NCBI GenBank assembly: GCA_045640985.1
Contig: JAZUFZ010000013.1
Span: 23,037-87,036, forward strand
Length of the DNA: 64,000 nt
Reading direction: 5' to 3'
Source: Colimorpha sp045640985
Lineage (GTDB): Bacteria; Bacteroidota; Bacteroidia; Bacteroidales; P3
Positions 17,391 to 24,863 of the stretch are shown here, one piece after another (the stretch's first letter is position 1; every line of letters begins with the position of its first letter). The notes beneath the pieces were generated by a model. The model saw only the letters and a program-made list of their open reading frames with translations, was not told the origin of the DNA and made no database searches. The position numbers and the translations under genes are program-made.

Positions 17391-18389
17391 TCAAGACTCC
17401 CTCTGGCGCAGTTTTTCGTACATGAAGATAGCCGCAGCAACCGACACATTAAGCGACTGGATTTCCCCGCATATTGGAAGTTTCGCTCTCACATCACAAA
17501 GGTTCAAAAGATCATTGCTGATGCCCGTTTCCTCAGCACCCATAATCAGCAGCGTAGGCTGTGTGAAATCCACTTTCAGATAACTGGTCGCTCCTTTTTC
17601 GGTAGCCCCGCAAATCTGTAATCCATACTGTTTTGAGAGGTTTACCACCGTCTTCAGATTTTGCTCACGGCATACAGGAATCCTCAGCAATGCCCCACTC
17701 GACGACTTGATGGCGTCTTCGTTGATCTGGGCACTTCCGTGGTCAGGAACCACAATGGCATCCACACCCGCACACTCTGCCGTTCTTGCAATGGCGCCGA
17801 GATTTCGCACATCCGTCACATGATCCAGCATCAGTATATACGGCACACGTCCCTTAGCCTCCAGAATAGGCAGCAGATCAGCCACCTGACGGTATCGTAT
17901 AGGCGAAATTGTAGCCACAACGCCTTGATGGTTATTCTTGGTCAGCCGGTTCAGTTTCTCCACCGGGACATACTGGAAAGGAATACCACATTCATTCAGC
18001 ATAGCCTTCAGTTCCCCTATCAAGGCTCCGCCAGCCCCAGTCTGTATAAACACCTTATCCAGCTGCTGTTCCGAACCGATAGCTTCCATTACCGGACGCA
18101 ACCCATAAATCAGCTGTTGGTTTTCCTTAGGCTGTTCCCGCCGTTCACGACGACCCGCTTGAGATGGTTCTTGGGGCTCTGACGACTCCACTTTTCCGCC
18201 ATGAAATCGGGGGTTGGTTCCTTTAGGGTATCTCCCTGGTATCTCCCTGGTATCTCCCTGGTATCTCCCATTCTGACGCTCTTCCAGAGCAGAGAAATCC
18301 AAGTCCTCATCCGGAGTCACCACACGCTTACGTGGGCGGTACTCCTTCTTTGCCGGAGCGTTCCATTTTTTGTTAATAGTTTTTTCCAT
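17391..18389 (-). CDS. rlmB: 23S rRNA (guanosine-2'-O-)-methyltransferase RlmB / TrmH-family SPOUT methyltransferase
   Basis: The 332-residue protein has a SpoU substrate-binding domain beginning LIYGLRPVMEAI (about residue 93) and a SPOUT catalytic domain with motif 1 NLGAIAR at 196-202, motif 2 LIMGAEETGIS and motif 3 IQSLNVSVAAAIF. Family members 2'-O-methylate a ribose in 23S rRNA (G2251 for RlmB) or in tRNA. The first 90 residues are a basic, low-complexity extension. Within it, residues 40-55 (NGRYQGDTREIPGRY) are encoded by four tandem 11-bp repeat units. The start overlaps the end of the ABC ATPase gene by 17 bp. The rRNA target is inferred, not shown. Confidence 0.88.
   Translation of the reverse strand: MEKTINKKWNAPAKKEYRPRKRVVTPDEDLDFSALEERQNGRYQGDTREIPGRYPKGTNPRFHGGKVESSEPQEPSQAGRRERREQPKENQQLIYGLRPVMEAIGSEQQLDKVFIQTGAGGALIGELKAMLNECGIPFQYVPVEKLNRLTKNNHQGVVATISPIRYRQVADLLPILEAKGRVPYILMLDHVTDVRNLGAIARTAECAGVDAIVVPDHGSAQINEDAIKSSSGALLRIPVCREQNLKTVVNLSKQYGLQICGATEKGATSYLKVDFTQPTLLIMGAEETGISNDLLNLCDVRAKLPICGEIQSLNVSVAAAIFMYEKLRQRES
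18227..18270. repeat. four tandem 11-bp units inside the rlmB coding sequence
   Basis: GGTATCTCCCT is repeated three times and followed by GGTATCTCCCA. Because 11 is not a multiple of 3, the rlmB frame reads the units in all three phases (GRYQ, GDTR, EIPG) without a stop. The array sits in the variable N-terminal linker, away from the catalytic domain. It belongs to the same unit family as the intergenic arrays. Confidence 0.9.
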
Positions 18390-19023
18390 CTCGAATTACA
18401 ATTGTATGATCGGCCATACGGGCCAGTTCTTCATTATGGGTTACAATGATAAAGGTTTGCTGATAACGGTTTCTCAAATCAAAAAACAGCTGATGCAGTT
18501 CTTTTGCGTGCTGGGAATCCAGATTTCCAGAAGGCTCATCCGCCAACACGACTGAAGGATTATTGATCAAAGCTCTGGCCACAGCCACGCGTTGCTGTTC
18601 TCCGCCCGAAAGTTCCGAAGGCTTATGATGCGCACGTTCCTTAAGATTCAATATCTCAAGGAGTTCCTGTGCTTTCTTTTCGGCCACGCTCATCGAATCG
18701 CCTTTGATGAGTGCCGGCATACAGACATTCTCAAGGGCCGTGAACTCCGGCAGGAGATTGTGAAACTGAAACACAAACCCTATATGCTCATTCCTGAACT
18801 TTGCCAAGGCGTTGGTCCCCAGCGAGAACACATCGGTTCCATCGATGATGACCTTGCCTTTGTCGGGAGTATCAAGCGTCCCTACAATTTGCAGCAGCGT
18901 CGTCTTGCCCGCACCCGAAGCTCCTACAATAGACACCACCGCTCCTTTCTCCACCCGGAGCGTTACATCCTTCAGAACCTGAAGGTTACCAAACGACTTG
19001 CAGACGCCTTGTACTTCAACCAT
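18373..19023 (-). CDS. ABC transporter ATP-binding protein, LolD/MacB-like
   Basis: The 216-residue protein is a complete single ABC domain: Walker A GASGAGKTT (about 34-42), Q-loop, signature LSGGEQQRVAVARAL and Walker B VVLADEP followed by SGNLDSQHAKEL. The SGNLD spacing after Walker B is typical of the LolD/MacB/FtsE group, which power lipoprotein release or mechanotransmission at the inner membrane. No permease gene is adjacent, so the partner (a LolC/E-like membrane protein) must be encoded elsewhere. It starts 2 bp after hutI ends and overlaps rlmB by 17 bp, so it belongs to the ruvB-hutI-rlmB operon. The LolD assignment is likely but not proven. Confidence 0.85.
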   Translation of the reverse strand: MVEVQGVCKSFGNLQVLKDVTLRVEKGAVVSIVGASGAGKTTLLQIVGTLDTPDKGKVIIDGTDVFSLGTNALAKFRNEHIGFVFQFHNLLPEFTALENVCMPALIKGDSMSVAEKKAQELLEILNLKERAHHKPSELSGGEQQRVAVARALINNPSVVLADEPSGNLDSQHAKELHQLFFDLRNRYQQTFIIVTHNEELARMADHTIVIRDGKNY

Positions 19024-19025
19024 AG

Positions 19026-20261
19026 TTACTGTTCTTTACCATTCAGAAACGCCTTATCCACCTTATTTTCTCCGTAGGCGTAAGGCATATATTCGTAGGT
19101 TGGTATTTCCTTGGTGATGTAGAAGTTAGCGCGCTTTCCTACTGCAATACTTCCCAACTGGTCGCTCACGCCCATTGCATAACCGCTGTTGATGGTTACG
19201 GCATTGATTGCCTCTTCGGGAAGCATTCTATAATTCACACATGCCATAGAAAGTATCAGCTGCATGTTTGGCGAAGGGGAAGAACCCGGATTACAGTCGC
19301 TTGCCATAGCCACACCCAATCCAGCCTCTATCATCTTTCTCACAGGGGCATATTGCATATTCAGAAAGAATGCGGCACCGGGAAGAACCGTGGGCATAGT
19401 CTCGCTTCCAAGAAGACACTTTATCTCCTCCTCACCGGTATATTCCAGATGGTCGCAACTCAAGGCATTGTATTTCACAGCTACCTGAATGCCACCCGAG
19501 CAGGCCATTTCGTTGGCATGAATCTTAGGCCGCATTCCGTGCTTGATTCCAGCCTCCAGCATCCGTTCAGTTTCCTCACAGGTAAAGAAGCCCGCATCAC
19601 AGAAAACATCGATATAATCGGCCAGACCTTCGGCTGCTGCCTGTGGTATCATTTCCTTAATGACCTTATCCACAAAATCTCCTTGACGGCCGCGATATTC
19701 CATTGGCACGCCATGGGCGCCAAGCAAAGTGGATTTTATCGTCAGAGGAGATGTCTCTTTCAAGCGCCTGATAACTCTGAGCATCTTCATTTCCGCTTCG
19801 GTAGTCATACCATAACCGCTCTTGATTTCCACAGCACCCGAGCCGAATCCAATCATCTGATTAAGACGATACATCGCCCCTTCATACAATTCATCTTCGG
19901 TAGCGTCCTGGACTCTTTTGGCCGAATTCAATATTCCACCTCCACGTTTTGCGATTTCATCATAGCTCAAGCCGCGTATTTTGTCGCCGTATTCAATTTC
20001 CCTGCTGCCCGCATACACAAGATGGGTATGAGAGTCGCAGAACGACGGAAATACCATTCTTCCCGTTGCATCGAACTCTTTGTCAAACGTCTGTTCCGTG
20101 AGATCTTTCATTTCCCCGAATGCCTTGATATGTTCATCTTCCACAATCAGATAGGCATTCTTTATTGTATTCAGATGGGCCATATCCTTACCCATCACGC
20201 GAGTGCGAGGCTGATATTCCACCTGCACAAGTTCCTTTATATTCTTAACGAGCGTTCTCAT
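19026..20261 (-). CDS. hutI: imidazolonepropionase HutI
   Basis: The 411-residue amidohydrolase has the metal-binding HTH (DSHTHLVYAG, H78/H80) and the imidazolonepropionase pattern KSGYGMTTEAEMKML, plus a late ASDCNPGSSPSPNMQ metal-site segment. It hydrolyses 4-imidazolone-5-propanoate to formiminoglutamate, the third step of histidine degradation. The other hut genes (hutH, hutU, ftcD/hutG) are not in the window, so it is separated from its pathway here and instead sits between ruvB and an ABC ATPase, 3 bp after ruvB. Confidence 0.95.
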   Translation of the reverse strand: MRTLVKNIKELVQVEYQPRTRVMGKDMAHLNTIKNAYLIVEDEHIKAFGEMKDLTEQTFDKEFDATGRMVFPSFCDSHTHLVYAGSREIEYGDKIRGLSYDEIAKRGGGILNSAKRVQDATEDELYEGAMYRLNQMIGFGSGAVEIKSGYGMTTEAEMKMLRVIRRLKETSPLTIKSTLLGAHGVPMEYRGRQGDFVDKVIKEMIPQAAAEGLADYIDVFCDAGFFTCEETERMLEAGIKHGMRPKIHANEMACSGGIQVAVKYNALSCDHLEYTGEEEIKCLLGSETMPTVLPGAAFFLNMQYAPVRKMIEAGLGVAMASDCNPGSSPSPNMQLILSMACVNYRMLPEEAINAVTINSGYAMGVSDQLGSIAVGKRANFYITKEIPTYEYMPYAYGENKVDKAFLNGKEQ

Positions 20262-20264
20262 ATC

Positions 20265-21290
20265 TTAAAATAATTCTTGTTGTATTCCATCCGATTTAAT
20301 CTTGCCCAGATGCTGGTACGCCATTGGGGTTGCCACTCTGCCACGCGGGGTTCTCATAAGATACCCTTCCTGAATCAGGAATGGCTCATAAACCTCCTCT
20401 ACCGTGTCCGCCTCCTCTCCTACTGCCGTAGCTATGGTATTCAATCCCACGGGACCGCCTTTGAACTTGTCGATAATGGTATTGAGTATTCTGAGGTCCA
20501 TCTCATCCAGACCGTTTCTGTCCACATTCAACGCCTGCAAGGCATAGCGGGCAATATCCAGCGTAATCGTCCCGTCACCTTTTACCTGAGCAAAATCGCG
20601 CACACGGCGCAAAAGAAGGTTGGCTATACGGGGAGTTCCTCGGCTCCGGCGGGCAATTTCCATGGCCGATTCGCTGGTGATTTTCACCTGCAAGAGTCCT
20701 GCCGAACGGTTCACTATCTGTGTCAAGGTCTCAGCATCATAATAATGGAGATGGCACTTGATTCCAAATCGGGCACGCAGAGGAGCCGTCAGCATACCGC
20801 TTCTGGTAGTCGCTCCGATCAGCGTGAAGGGCTTGAGGTTCAACTGCACACTTCTTGCCGCAGGCCCAGATTCTATCATGATATCTATCCGGAAATCCTC
20901 CATTGCTGAATACAGATATTCTTCCACCACAGGTGACAACCGGTGTATCTCGTCAATAAAAAGCACGTCGTTCCTGCCCAGATTCGTAAGCAGACCAGCC
21001 AGGTCTCCCGGTTTGTCCAGCACTGGACCTGAAGTCATTTTCATATTCACGCCCAACTCATTCGCAATGATTTGCGACAACGTTGTCTTGCCCAACCCCG
21101 GAGGACCGTACAGCAGACAATGATCAAGGGGCTCACCTCGCTCAATGGCAGCTTTTACAAATATTTTCAAGTTCTCAACAGTCTGGGTCTGACCGGCAAA
21201 CGCATCAAATCCCGTAGGACGCAAAGCGCGTTCTACTTCCCGTTCCATTGCCGACTGGCTTCCTCCTGTTGCATCCAGATTTTCGTTCAT
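20265..21290 (-). CDS. ruvB: Holliday junction branch-migration ATPase RuvB
   Basis: The 341-residue product has Walker A GPPGLGKT at 62-69, Walker B DVLFIDEIHRL, the sensor-1 GATTRSG and the RuvB C-terminal winged helix (FLIQEGYLMRTPRGR). RuvB hexamers drive branch migration of Holliday junctions with RuvA, whose gene is 21 kb away at 42173-42763. It is the first gene of a leftward operon with hutI, the LolD-like ATPase and rlmB, and has a near-perfect Bacteroidetes promoter 20-50 bp upstream. Confidence 0.97.
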   Translation of the reverse strand: MNENLDATGGSQSAMEREVERALRPTGFDAFAGQTQTVENLKIFVKAAIERGEPLDHCLLYGPPGLGKTTLSQIIANELGVNMKMTSGPVLDKPGDLAGLLTNLGRNDVLFIDEIHRLSPVVEEYLYSAMEDFRIDIMIESGPAARSVQLNLKPFTLIGATTRSGMLTAPLRARFGIKCHLHYYDAETLTQIVNRSAGLLQVKITSESAMEIARRSRGTPRIANLLLRRVRDFAQVKGDGTITLDIARYALQALNVDRNGLDEMDLRILNTIIDKFKGGPVGLNTIATAVGEEADTVEEVYEPFLIQEGYLMRTPRGRVATPMAYQHLGKIKSDGIQQELF

Positions 21291-21309
21291 AGACTTCTAA
21301 ATTCCGGTG

Positions 21310-21340
21310 CAAAGATACAAACTTTTTTTCAATTGGCAAA
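21310..21340 (-). promoter_or_regulatory. promoter of the ruvB operon
   Basis: On the leftward strand TTTG (21337-21340), a 19-nt spacer and TATCTTTG (21310-21317) match the Bacteroidetes consensus exactly. The start would fall near 21303, only about 12 nt before the ruvB ATG at 21290. Confidence 0.75.
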
Positions 21341-21399
21341 ATAAAATATAAAACCTGACGTTATAATAATAAATTCCATATCATTAAACATTCAAGACC

Positions 21400-22230
21400 A
21401 TGAAATCTATAGTAGTCGGAACCGACTTTTCAAAAGGCTCATACGTTGCACTCGACATTGCTGTTGATATCGCAAACAAACTTGATTGTGGCATTCGTCT
21501 CGTCTGGGTTCGCAAAGAGAAAAATCTGCTCGACCACGAACAGCTCAAGATGATCACCCGCCTGGCAGAACAACGGTTACAGGAACTTTGTGAGGAACGT
21601 CGTCACTTGCTCAAAAATCCGATGGAATGGGAGATTCTGCCCGGCAAGGTATCGGAAATCATGAGCAAGATTGCCCGTCAGGTGGAAGCTCCTATGATTG
21701 TGATTGGAACCAACGGCGCTTCCGGCTTCGAGAAATACTGGATGGGAAGCACCGCAGTACGGATCATCCAGGAGTCCACTTGTCCAGTCCTCACCATACG
21801 CGAAGGGTACGACTTCCACAAAACTCTCGAACGCATCATCGTTCCTATCCGGGTGCATATCGACTCCCGCCAGAAAGTGGCGCCAGCCGTTGAGATGGCC
21901 AAGATTTTCAACTCTTCCATTCATATTGTAGGCATCAGCGCCAGCCAGCAGGACGATTCTGACCTGAAGACTTACATCAAGCAGATAGAGAAGTTCCTTG
22001 CCAACGAACACATCCCTATGACAAGCGAAATCCGTCCTTACAGCAACTATGCCGACATCGTGCTTGATGTCGCAGAAAAACAGCACGCCGACCTTATTGT
22101 TATCAATACCGAGCAGGACCGTTTCCTGGCACAGCTATTTCTGGGGACGAATGCCCAGCAGCTGGTTCACCGCGCTCAGATTCCCGTTTTATGTCTCCAT
22201 CCTAAAGATATTGTCACCCTTGCAAAATAA
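21400..22230 (+). CDS. tandem-domain universal stress protein
   Basis: This 276-residue cytoplasmic protein contains two UspA folds: residues 1-145 (MKSIVVGTDFSKGSYVALDIA ... GTNGASGFEKYWMGSTAVRIIQ) and about 148-276 (RIIVPIRVHID ... LFLGTNAQQLVHRAQIPVLCL). The first domain ends with a G-(2x)-G-(9x)-S/T-like nucleotide-binding pattern (GTNGASG ... GSTAVRI), suggesting ATP binding there. Members help survival under starvation or stress; the specific role here is unknown. It is divergent from ruvB. The downstream flavoprotein gene overlaps its last codons. Confidence 0.88.
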   Translation: MKSIVVGTDFSKGSYVALDIAVDIANKLDCGIRLVWVRKEKNLLDHEQLKMITRLAEQRLQELCEERRHLLKNPMEWEILPGKVSEIMSKIARQVEAPMIVIGTNGASGFEKYWMGSTAVRIIQESTCPVLTIREGYDFHKTLERIIVPIRVHIDSRQKVAPAVEMAKIFNSSIHIVGISASQQDDSDLKTYIKQIEKFLANEHIPMTSEIRPYSNYADIVLDVAEKQHADLIVINTEQDRFLAQLFLGTNAQQLVHRAQIPVLCLHPKDIVTLAK

Positions 22231-23464
22231 CGCAGATATCATCATTATCGGGGCTGGGGCAGCCGGCATGATGGCAGCCCTTACCGCCGCCCGCCGGGGC
22301 CGCAGCGTTCTTCTTCTTGAGAAGATGGACCAGGCTGGCCGGAAGCTCCGCCTTACCGGCAAAGGCCGTTGCAACCTTACCAATACCGCCACGCTCAAGG
22401 ATTTCATTACCCATGTGGGCAGTGACGGTCGTTTTATGAGGAATGCTTTCTCTCAGTTTTTCAATCAGGAACTCATGGACCTCATCGAATCTTTAGGGGT
22501 TCCTCTGGTCGTAGAACGGGGCTGCCGTGTATTTCCTCAAAGCGGAAAATCACTTGACATATTTCTGGCCCTCATTACCGCTCTGGAACAGCATCCGCTG
22601 GTAACCATCCGCAAGAATACCGCAGTTCGCAGCCTTGTGATTGAAGAGGGTCATGCCGTGGGGGTAAAACTGCAAAACGGTGAGAACCTCAGGGCAGAAA
22701 GCATCTTGATTTCCACCGGAGGCCTCTCCTATCCTACAACCGGTTCTACCGGTGCGGGTTACATGCTGGCTTCCGAAGTCGGGCACACCGTCATTCCTCA
22801 GGTTCCTTCACTGGTACCGCTGATATGCCAGGAGTCCGTACCTGAAGATTTAGAGAATTTTACGCTCAGAAACGTTTCTCTGCTCATCACAGAGCCTTCG
22901 GGCAAAAAGGTTTGCGAACATTTCGGAGAAATGACTTTCACCTCTGATGGCATTTCCGGGCCTATCGTACTTTCCACGAGTCGTATTCTCAGCCGGCGCC
23001 TGAACCAAGGGGAGCAGTTCATAGCCCATATCGACCTCAAACCAGCCGTGGAACGTAACCAGCTCGACAAACGGCTCATCAGCGACCTCAATGCCAACGG
23101 CACCCGCGTTTTCAACGACGCGCTCCGGCTCTGGCTTCCTGCCGAAATGATTCCGCTTGCCTTGCAGACACTCCATATCGAATATTACAAGCGTCTCAAC
23201 CAGATTAATGGTGAGGAGCGCCGGCGATTGCTTTCATTCCTGAAAGACTTACGTTTCACCCTCGTGGCTACGCGCACCTACAATGAGGCCATTATCACCC
23301 AAGGAGGCGTTTCCCTCAAGGAGGTAAATCCCAAAACCATGGAATCAAAACTGGTCCCAGGGCTATATTTTGCCGGCGAAGTCCTGGACCTGGATGCCGA
23401 CACAGGCGGCTATAATCTCCAAATCGCCTTTTCCACAGCTCACGCGGCGGGAATGGTGATGTAA
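22211..23464 (+). CDS. NAD(P)/FAD-dependent oxidoreductase of the HI0933/BaiN (YhiN) family
   Basis: The protein opens with a dinucleotide-binding GAGAAGMMAALTAARRG after NNADIIII. It continues with the family pattern GRKLRLTGKGRCNLTN, and ends with the FAD-contacting LYFAGEVLDLDADTGGYNLQIAFSTAHAAG. These flavoproteins are about 400-420 residues long. BaiN homologues have been linked to bile-acid reduction, but most have no known substrate. No ATG fits the start: the upstream ATG 22151 would add a residue stretch unlike the family, so I propose TTG 22211 (or TTG 22220), which overlaps the universal stress gene by 20 bp and gives about 417 residues. The start remains uncertain. Confidence 0.85.
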   Translation: MSPLQNNADIIIIGAGAAGMMAALTAARRGRSVLLLEKMDQAGRKLRLTGKGRCNLTNTATLKDFITHVGSDGRFMRNAFSQFFNQELMDLIESLGVPLVVERGCRVFPQSGKSLDIFLALITALEQHPLVTIRKNTAVRSLVIEEGHAVGVKLQNGENLRAESILISTGGLSYPTTGSTGAGYMLASEVGHTVIPQVPSLVPLICQESVPEDLENFTLRNVSLLITEPSGKKVCEHFGEMTFTSDGISGPIVLSTSRILSRRLNQGEQFIAHIDLKPAVERNQLDKRLISDLNANGTRVFNDALRLWLPAEMIPLALQTLHIEYYKRLNQINGEERRRLLSFLKDLRFTLVATRTYNEAIITQGGVSLKEVNPKTMESKLVPGLYFAGEVLDLDADTGGYNLQIAFSTAHAAGMVM

Positions 23465-23575
23465 CCATCCACAATATATTGTTTTGTAATATTGTTCTGT
23501 TGCCAATTCAATTGCATTTTCTATACTATTTTGCCTGAAATAACTGTTAATAATAAACGATCTCTGGGAATATTA

Positions 23576-23968
23576 TTACATGCTATTGATATTACATGAG
23601 TCTTGAATATACACAAATGACTGTGGAGCATTTTTTATTCCGACACAAGATAAGGATTTATGCTCTTTTAATTTAATAAAACTCTTGATTTTAATAGCAT
23701 TTGCTTTCTCTTTTCCTCTAAAATAGGACATAAAAAACTCTTTCGTCACCCCCGAATGCTTGCATGTTTGTTTCCAAATAGATTCAGGTGTGTCTGTAAG
23801 CACTCTGTCCACTTCTATAATAGCAACAATTTTTTTTATTGGACTAGTTGCATATACCACAATGTTTTGAATATCAGATGGGATAATCTTTCGAAACTCA
23901 TATAATTTCTCACCAGAGAATATCTTTTCAATATAGCAAGGATGAATGGATAATATGATGGTTTTACT
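23576..23968 (-). pseudogene. ASCH/PUA-like domain protein remnant lacking a start codon
   Basis: The frame from 23968 reads KTIILSIHPCYIEKIFSG then EKLYEFRKIIP, followed by YATSPIKKIVAIIEVDRVL and a complete C-terminal half. This is the look of a small ASCH-domain (PUA-like, putative RNA-binding) protein of about 130 residues. The codon where the initiating methionine should be is AGT, and a TAA lies two codons earlier, so no ATG, GTG or TTG can start the full domain. The next ATGs fall inside the domain. It is most simply a copy whose 5' end was lost when it was joined to the neighbouring broken gene. Confidence 0.55.
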
Positions 23969-24268
23969 TTACCTTGTCCATACAGCAGTCGCCATAAGCT
24001 TCCAGATGGATGCACATCAGCCGGTACGAATCCTTTGTCTTGTCTTTGGACAGGCTCTTCCGGGCATATTCCAGGGCATATTCCAGGGCATATTCCAAGA
24101 GTGATATTGACGGACGTTCTTCCGCCGTCCCCCAGGCTGGCATGATACAGATATTTTTTTCCCCTCATGCAGGTCATCCTGCACAAGGGCAATTCTGAGT
24201 TCTCCGTCCGGCATGTACTGAATCGAAGAAACAGAAAAATGGAAGTTGGCTTCGATTTTTATGTCCAT
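23969..24268 (-). pseudogene. small broken gene with a frameshift at an A7 tract; family not recognised
   Basis: Reading left from ATG 24268 the protein begins MDIKIEANFHFSVSSIQYMP and continues through DGELRIALVQDDLHEGKK. At a run of seven A near 24151-24158 the sensible reading shifts by one base into YLYHASLGDGGRTSVNI, three GICP repeats (the 12-bp tandem repeat 24062-24097), then QDKGFVPADVHPSGSLWR, ending near 23969 against the ASCH remnant. In the unshifted frame it runs on as low-complexity SWNMPWNMPWNMPG. I do not recognise the family. A -7 box (TATTTTTG, 24300-24307) lies just upstream. It could be a decayed gene or one switched by slippage. Confidence 0.4.
24062..24097. repeat. three tandem 12-bp repeats
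   Basis: GGGCATATTCCA occurs three times without change. Being a multiple of 3 it encodes a repeated four-residue peptide in any frame (GICP leftward). It is not in register with the TAWCT 11-bp family. Confidence 0.85.
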
Positions 24269-24316
24269 AAGGTATCTGGTTTGATTTCTATATTTTTTGC
24301 AAAAATACAGTTTTTT

Positions 24317-24346
24317 TTTGTGTTTTCTGAAAAAGTTGTATCTTTG
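24317..24346 (+). promoter_or_regulatory. promoter of the RHS-core fragment
   Basis: TTTG (24317-24320), 18 nt, then TATCTTTG (24339-24346). The ATG of the RHS fragment is at 24351, so the message would be leaderless or nearly so. A leftward -7 box (24300-24307) lies back-to-back with it. Confidence 0.5.
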
Positions 24347-24350
24347 CACC

Positions 24351-24530
24351 ATGAATTGTTCGCCTACAACCACTACAAATAACATATATTTTATAGGTCA
24401 AGTGACTTTCACTTTCTCCGGCAAAGGACGGGACGAGGAAACCGGCTATTCCTACTTCGGTGCGAGGTACTACGATGCAAATCTAATGGTGGACAAGAAG
24501 CCACCTACAACAACCCCAATTCCGTTATAA
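24351..24530 (+). pseudogene. RHS repeat-associated core fragment
   Basis: This 59-residue frame contains FSGKGRDEETGYSYFGARYYDANL, written here in two parts: FSGKGRDEETGYSY and FGARYYDANL. It is the hallmark of the RHS-associated core found just before the variable toxin region of RHS/YD proteins. Nothing upstream encodes the several hundred residues of YD repeats such proteins need, and downstream the frame leaves the core for a proline/threonine tail (KKPPTTTPIPL) and stops. It is therefore an orphan remnant, although it retains a promoter and start codon. Confidence 0.7.
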
Positions 24531-24586
24531 TATCCACAAAGAGTCAACTCTGACCAAAATAATAAGGATTCAAATAAACATCTACT

Positions 24587-24651
24587 TTAATGCCATTTCC
24601 AACACCTTAATCAAGCAAAAAGCATCGTTGATAGGGTGAGAATGGCATTAA
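24587..24651. repeat. inverted repeat, 11-bp arms
   Basis: TTAATGCCATT at 24587-24597 is the exact complement of AATGGCATTAA at 24641-24651, with further partial pairing (ACACC/GGGTG) inside. It may be a structured relic of the decayed island; no T run follows. Confidence 0.5.
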
Positions 24652-24810
24652 CGTCACGGACGGCAGCTCGGTATCGGAATTATTTTTGCGATTTTATACA
24701 TTAACTAGCAAAAAATGAGAATTATATAAAAAATCGTAATGGTTGCGTATAAAGATAATTTTGATATCGATGAAAAAAGGTTAGTGTCAAAAAGATTTAG
24801 TTAGTGCCAA

Positions 24811-24846
24811 GTTAGTGCCAAATTTTCTCAAAAATTTGGCACTAAC
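24811..24846 (-). terminator. strong hairpin terminator downstream of blaR1
   Basis: The stem is 16 bp and perfect (GTTAGTGCCAAATTTT with AAAATTTGGCACTAAC) and closes a CTCA loop. It lies 18 bp beyond the blaR1 stop. The left arm is partly duplicated immediately outside the stem (GTTAGTGCCAA, 24800-24810). Confidence 0.65.
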
Positions 24847-24863
24847 TATGTTTTTGTGTTTTC

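Larger units (their letters stand above)
24531..24863. other. non-coding AT-rich stretch after the RHS fragment
   Basis: No gene is visible. The stretch contains an imperfect inverted repeat at 24587-24651, two direct copies of GTTAGTGCCAA (24800-24821) and the strong hairpin at 24811-24846 that ends the blaR1 transcript. Confidence 0.6.

Noticed and set aside
19353..20273. 306-codon frame antisense to hutI
   Set aside because: Shadow of hutI; no supporting feature.
24062..24097. possible CRISPR-like array (three 12-bp repeats)
   Set aside because: There are no spacers, the repeats are directly adjacent, and no cas gene is present.
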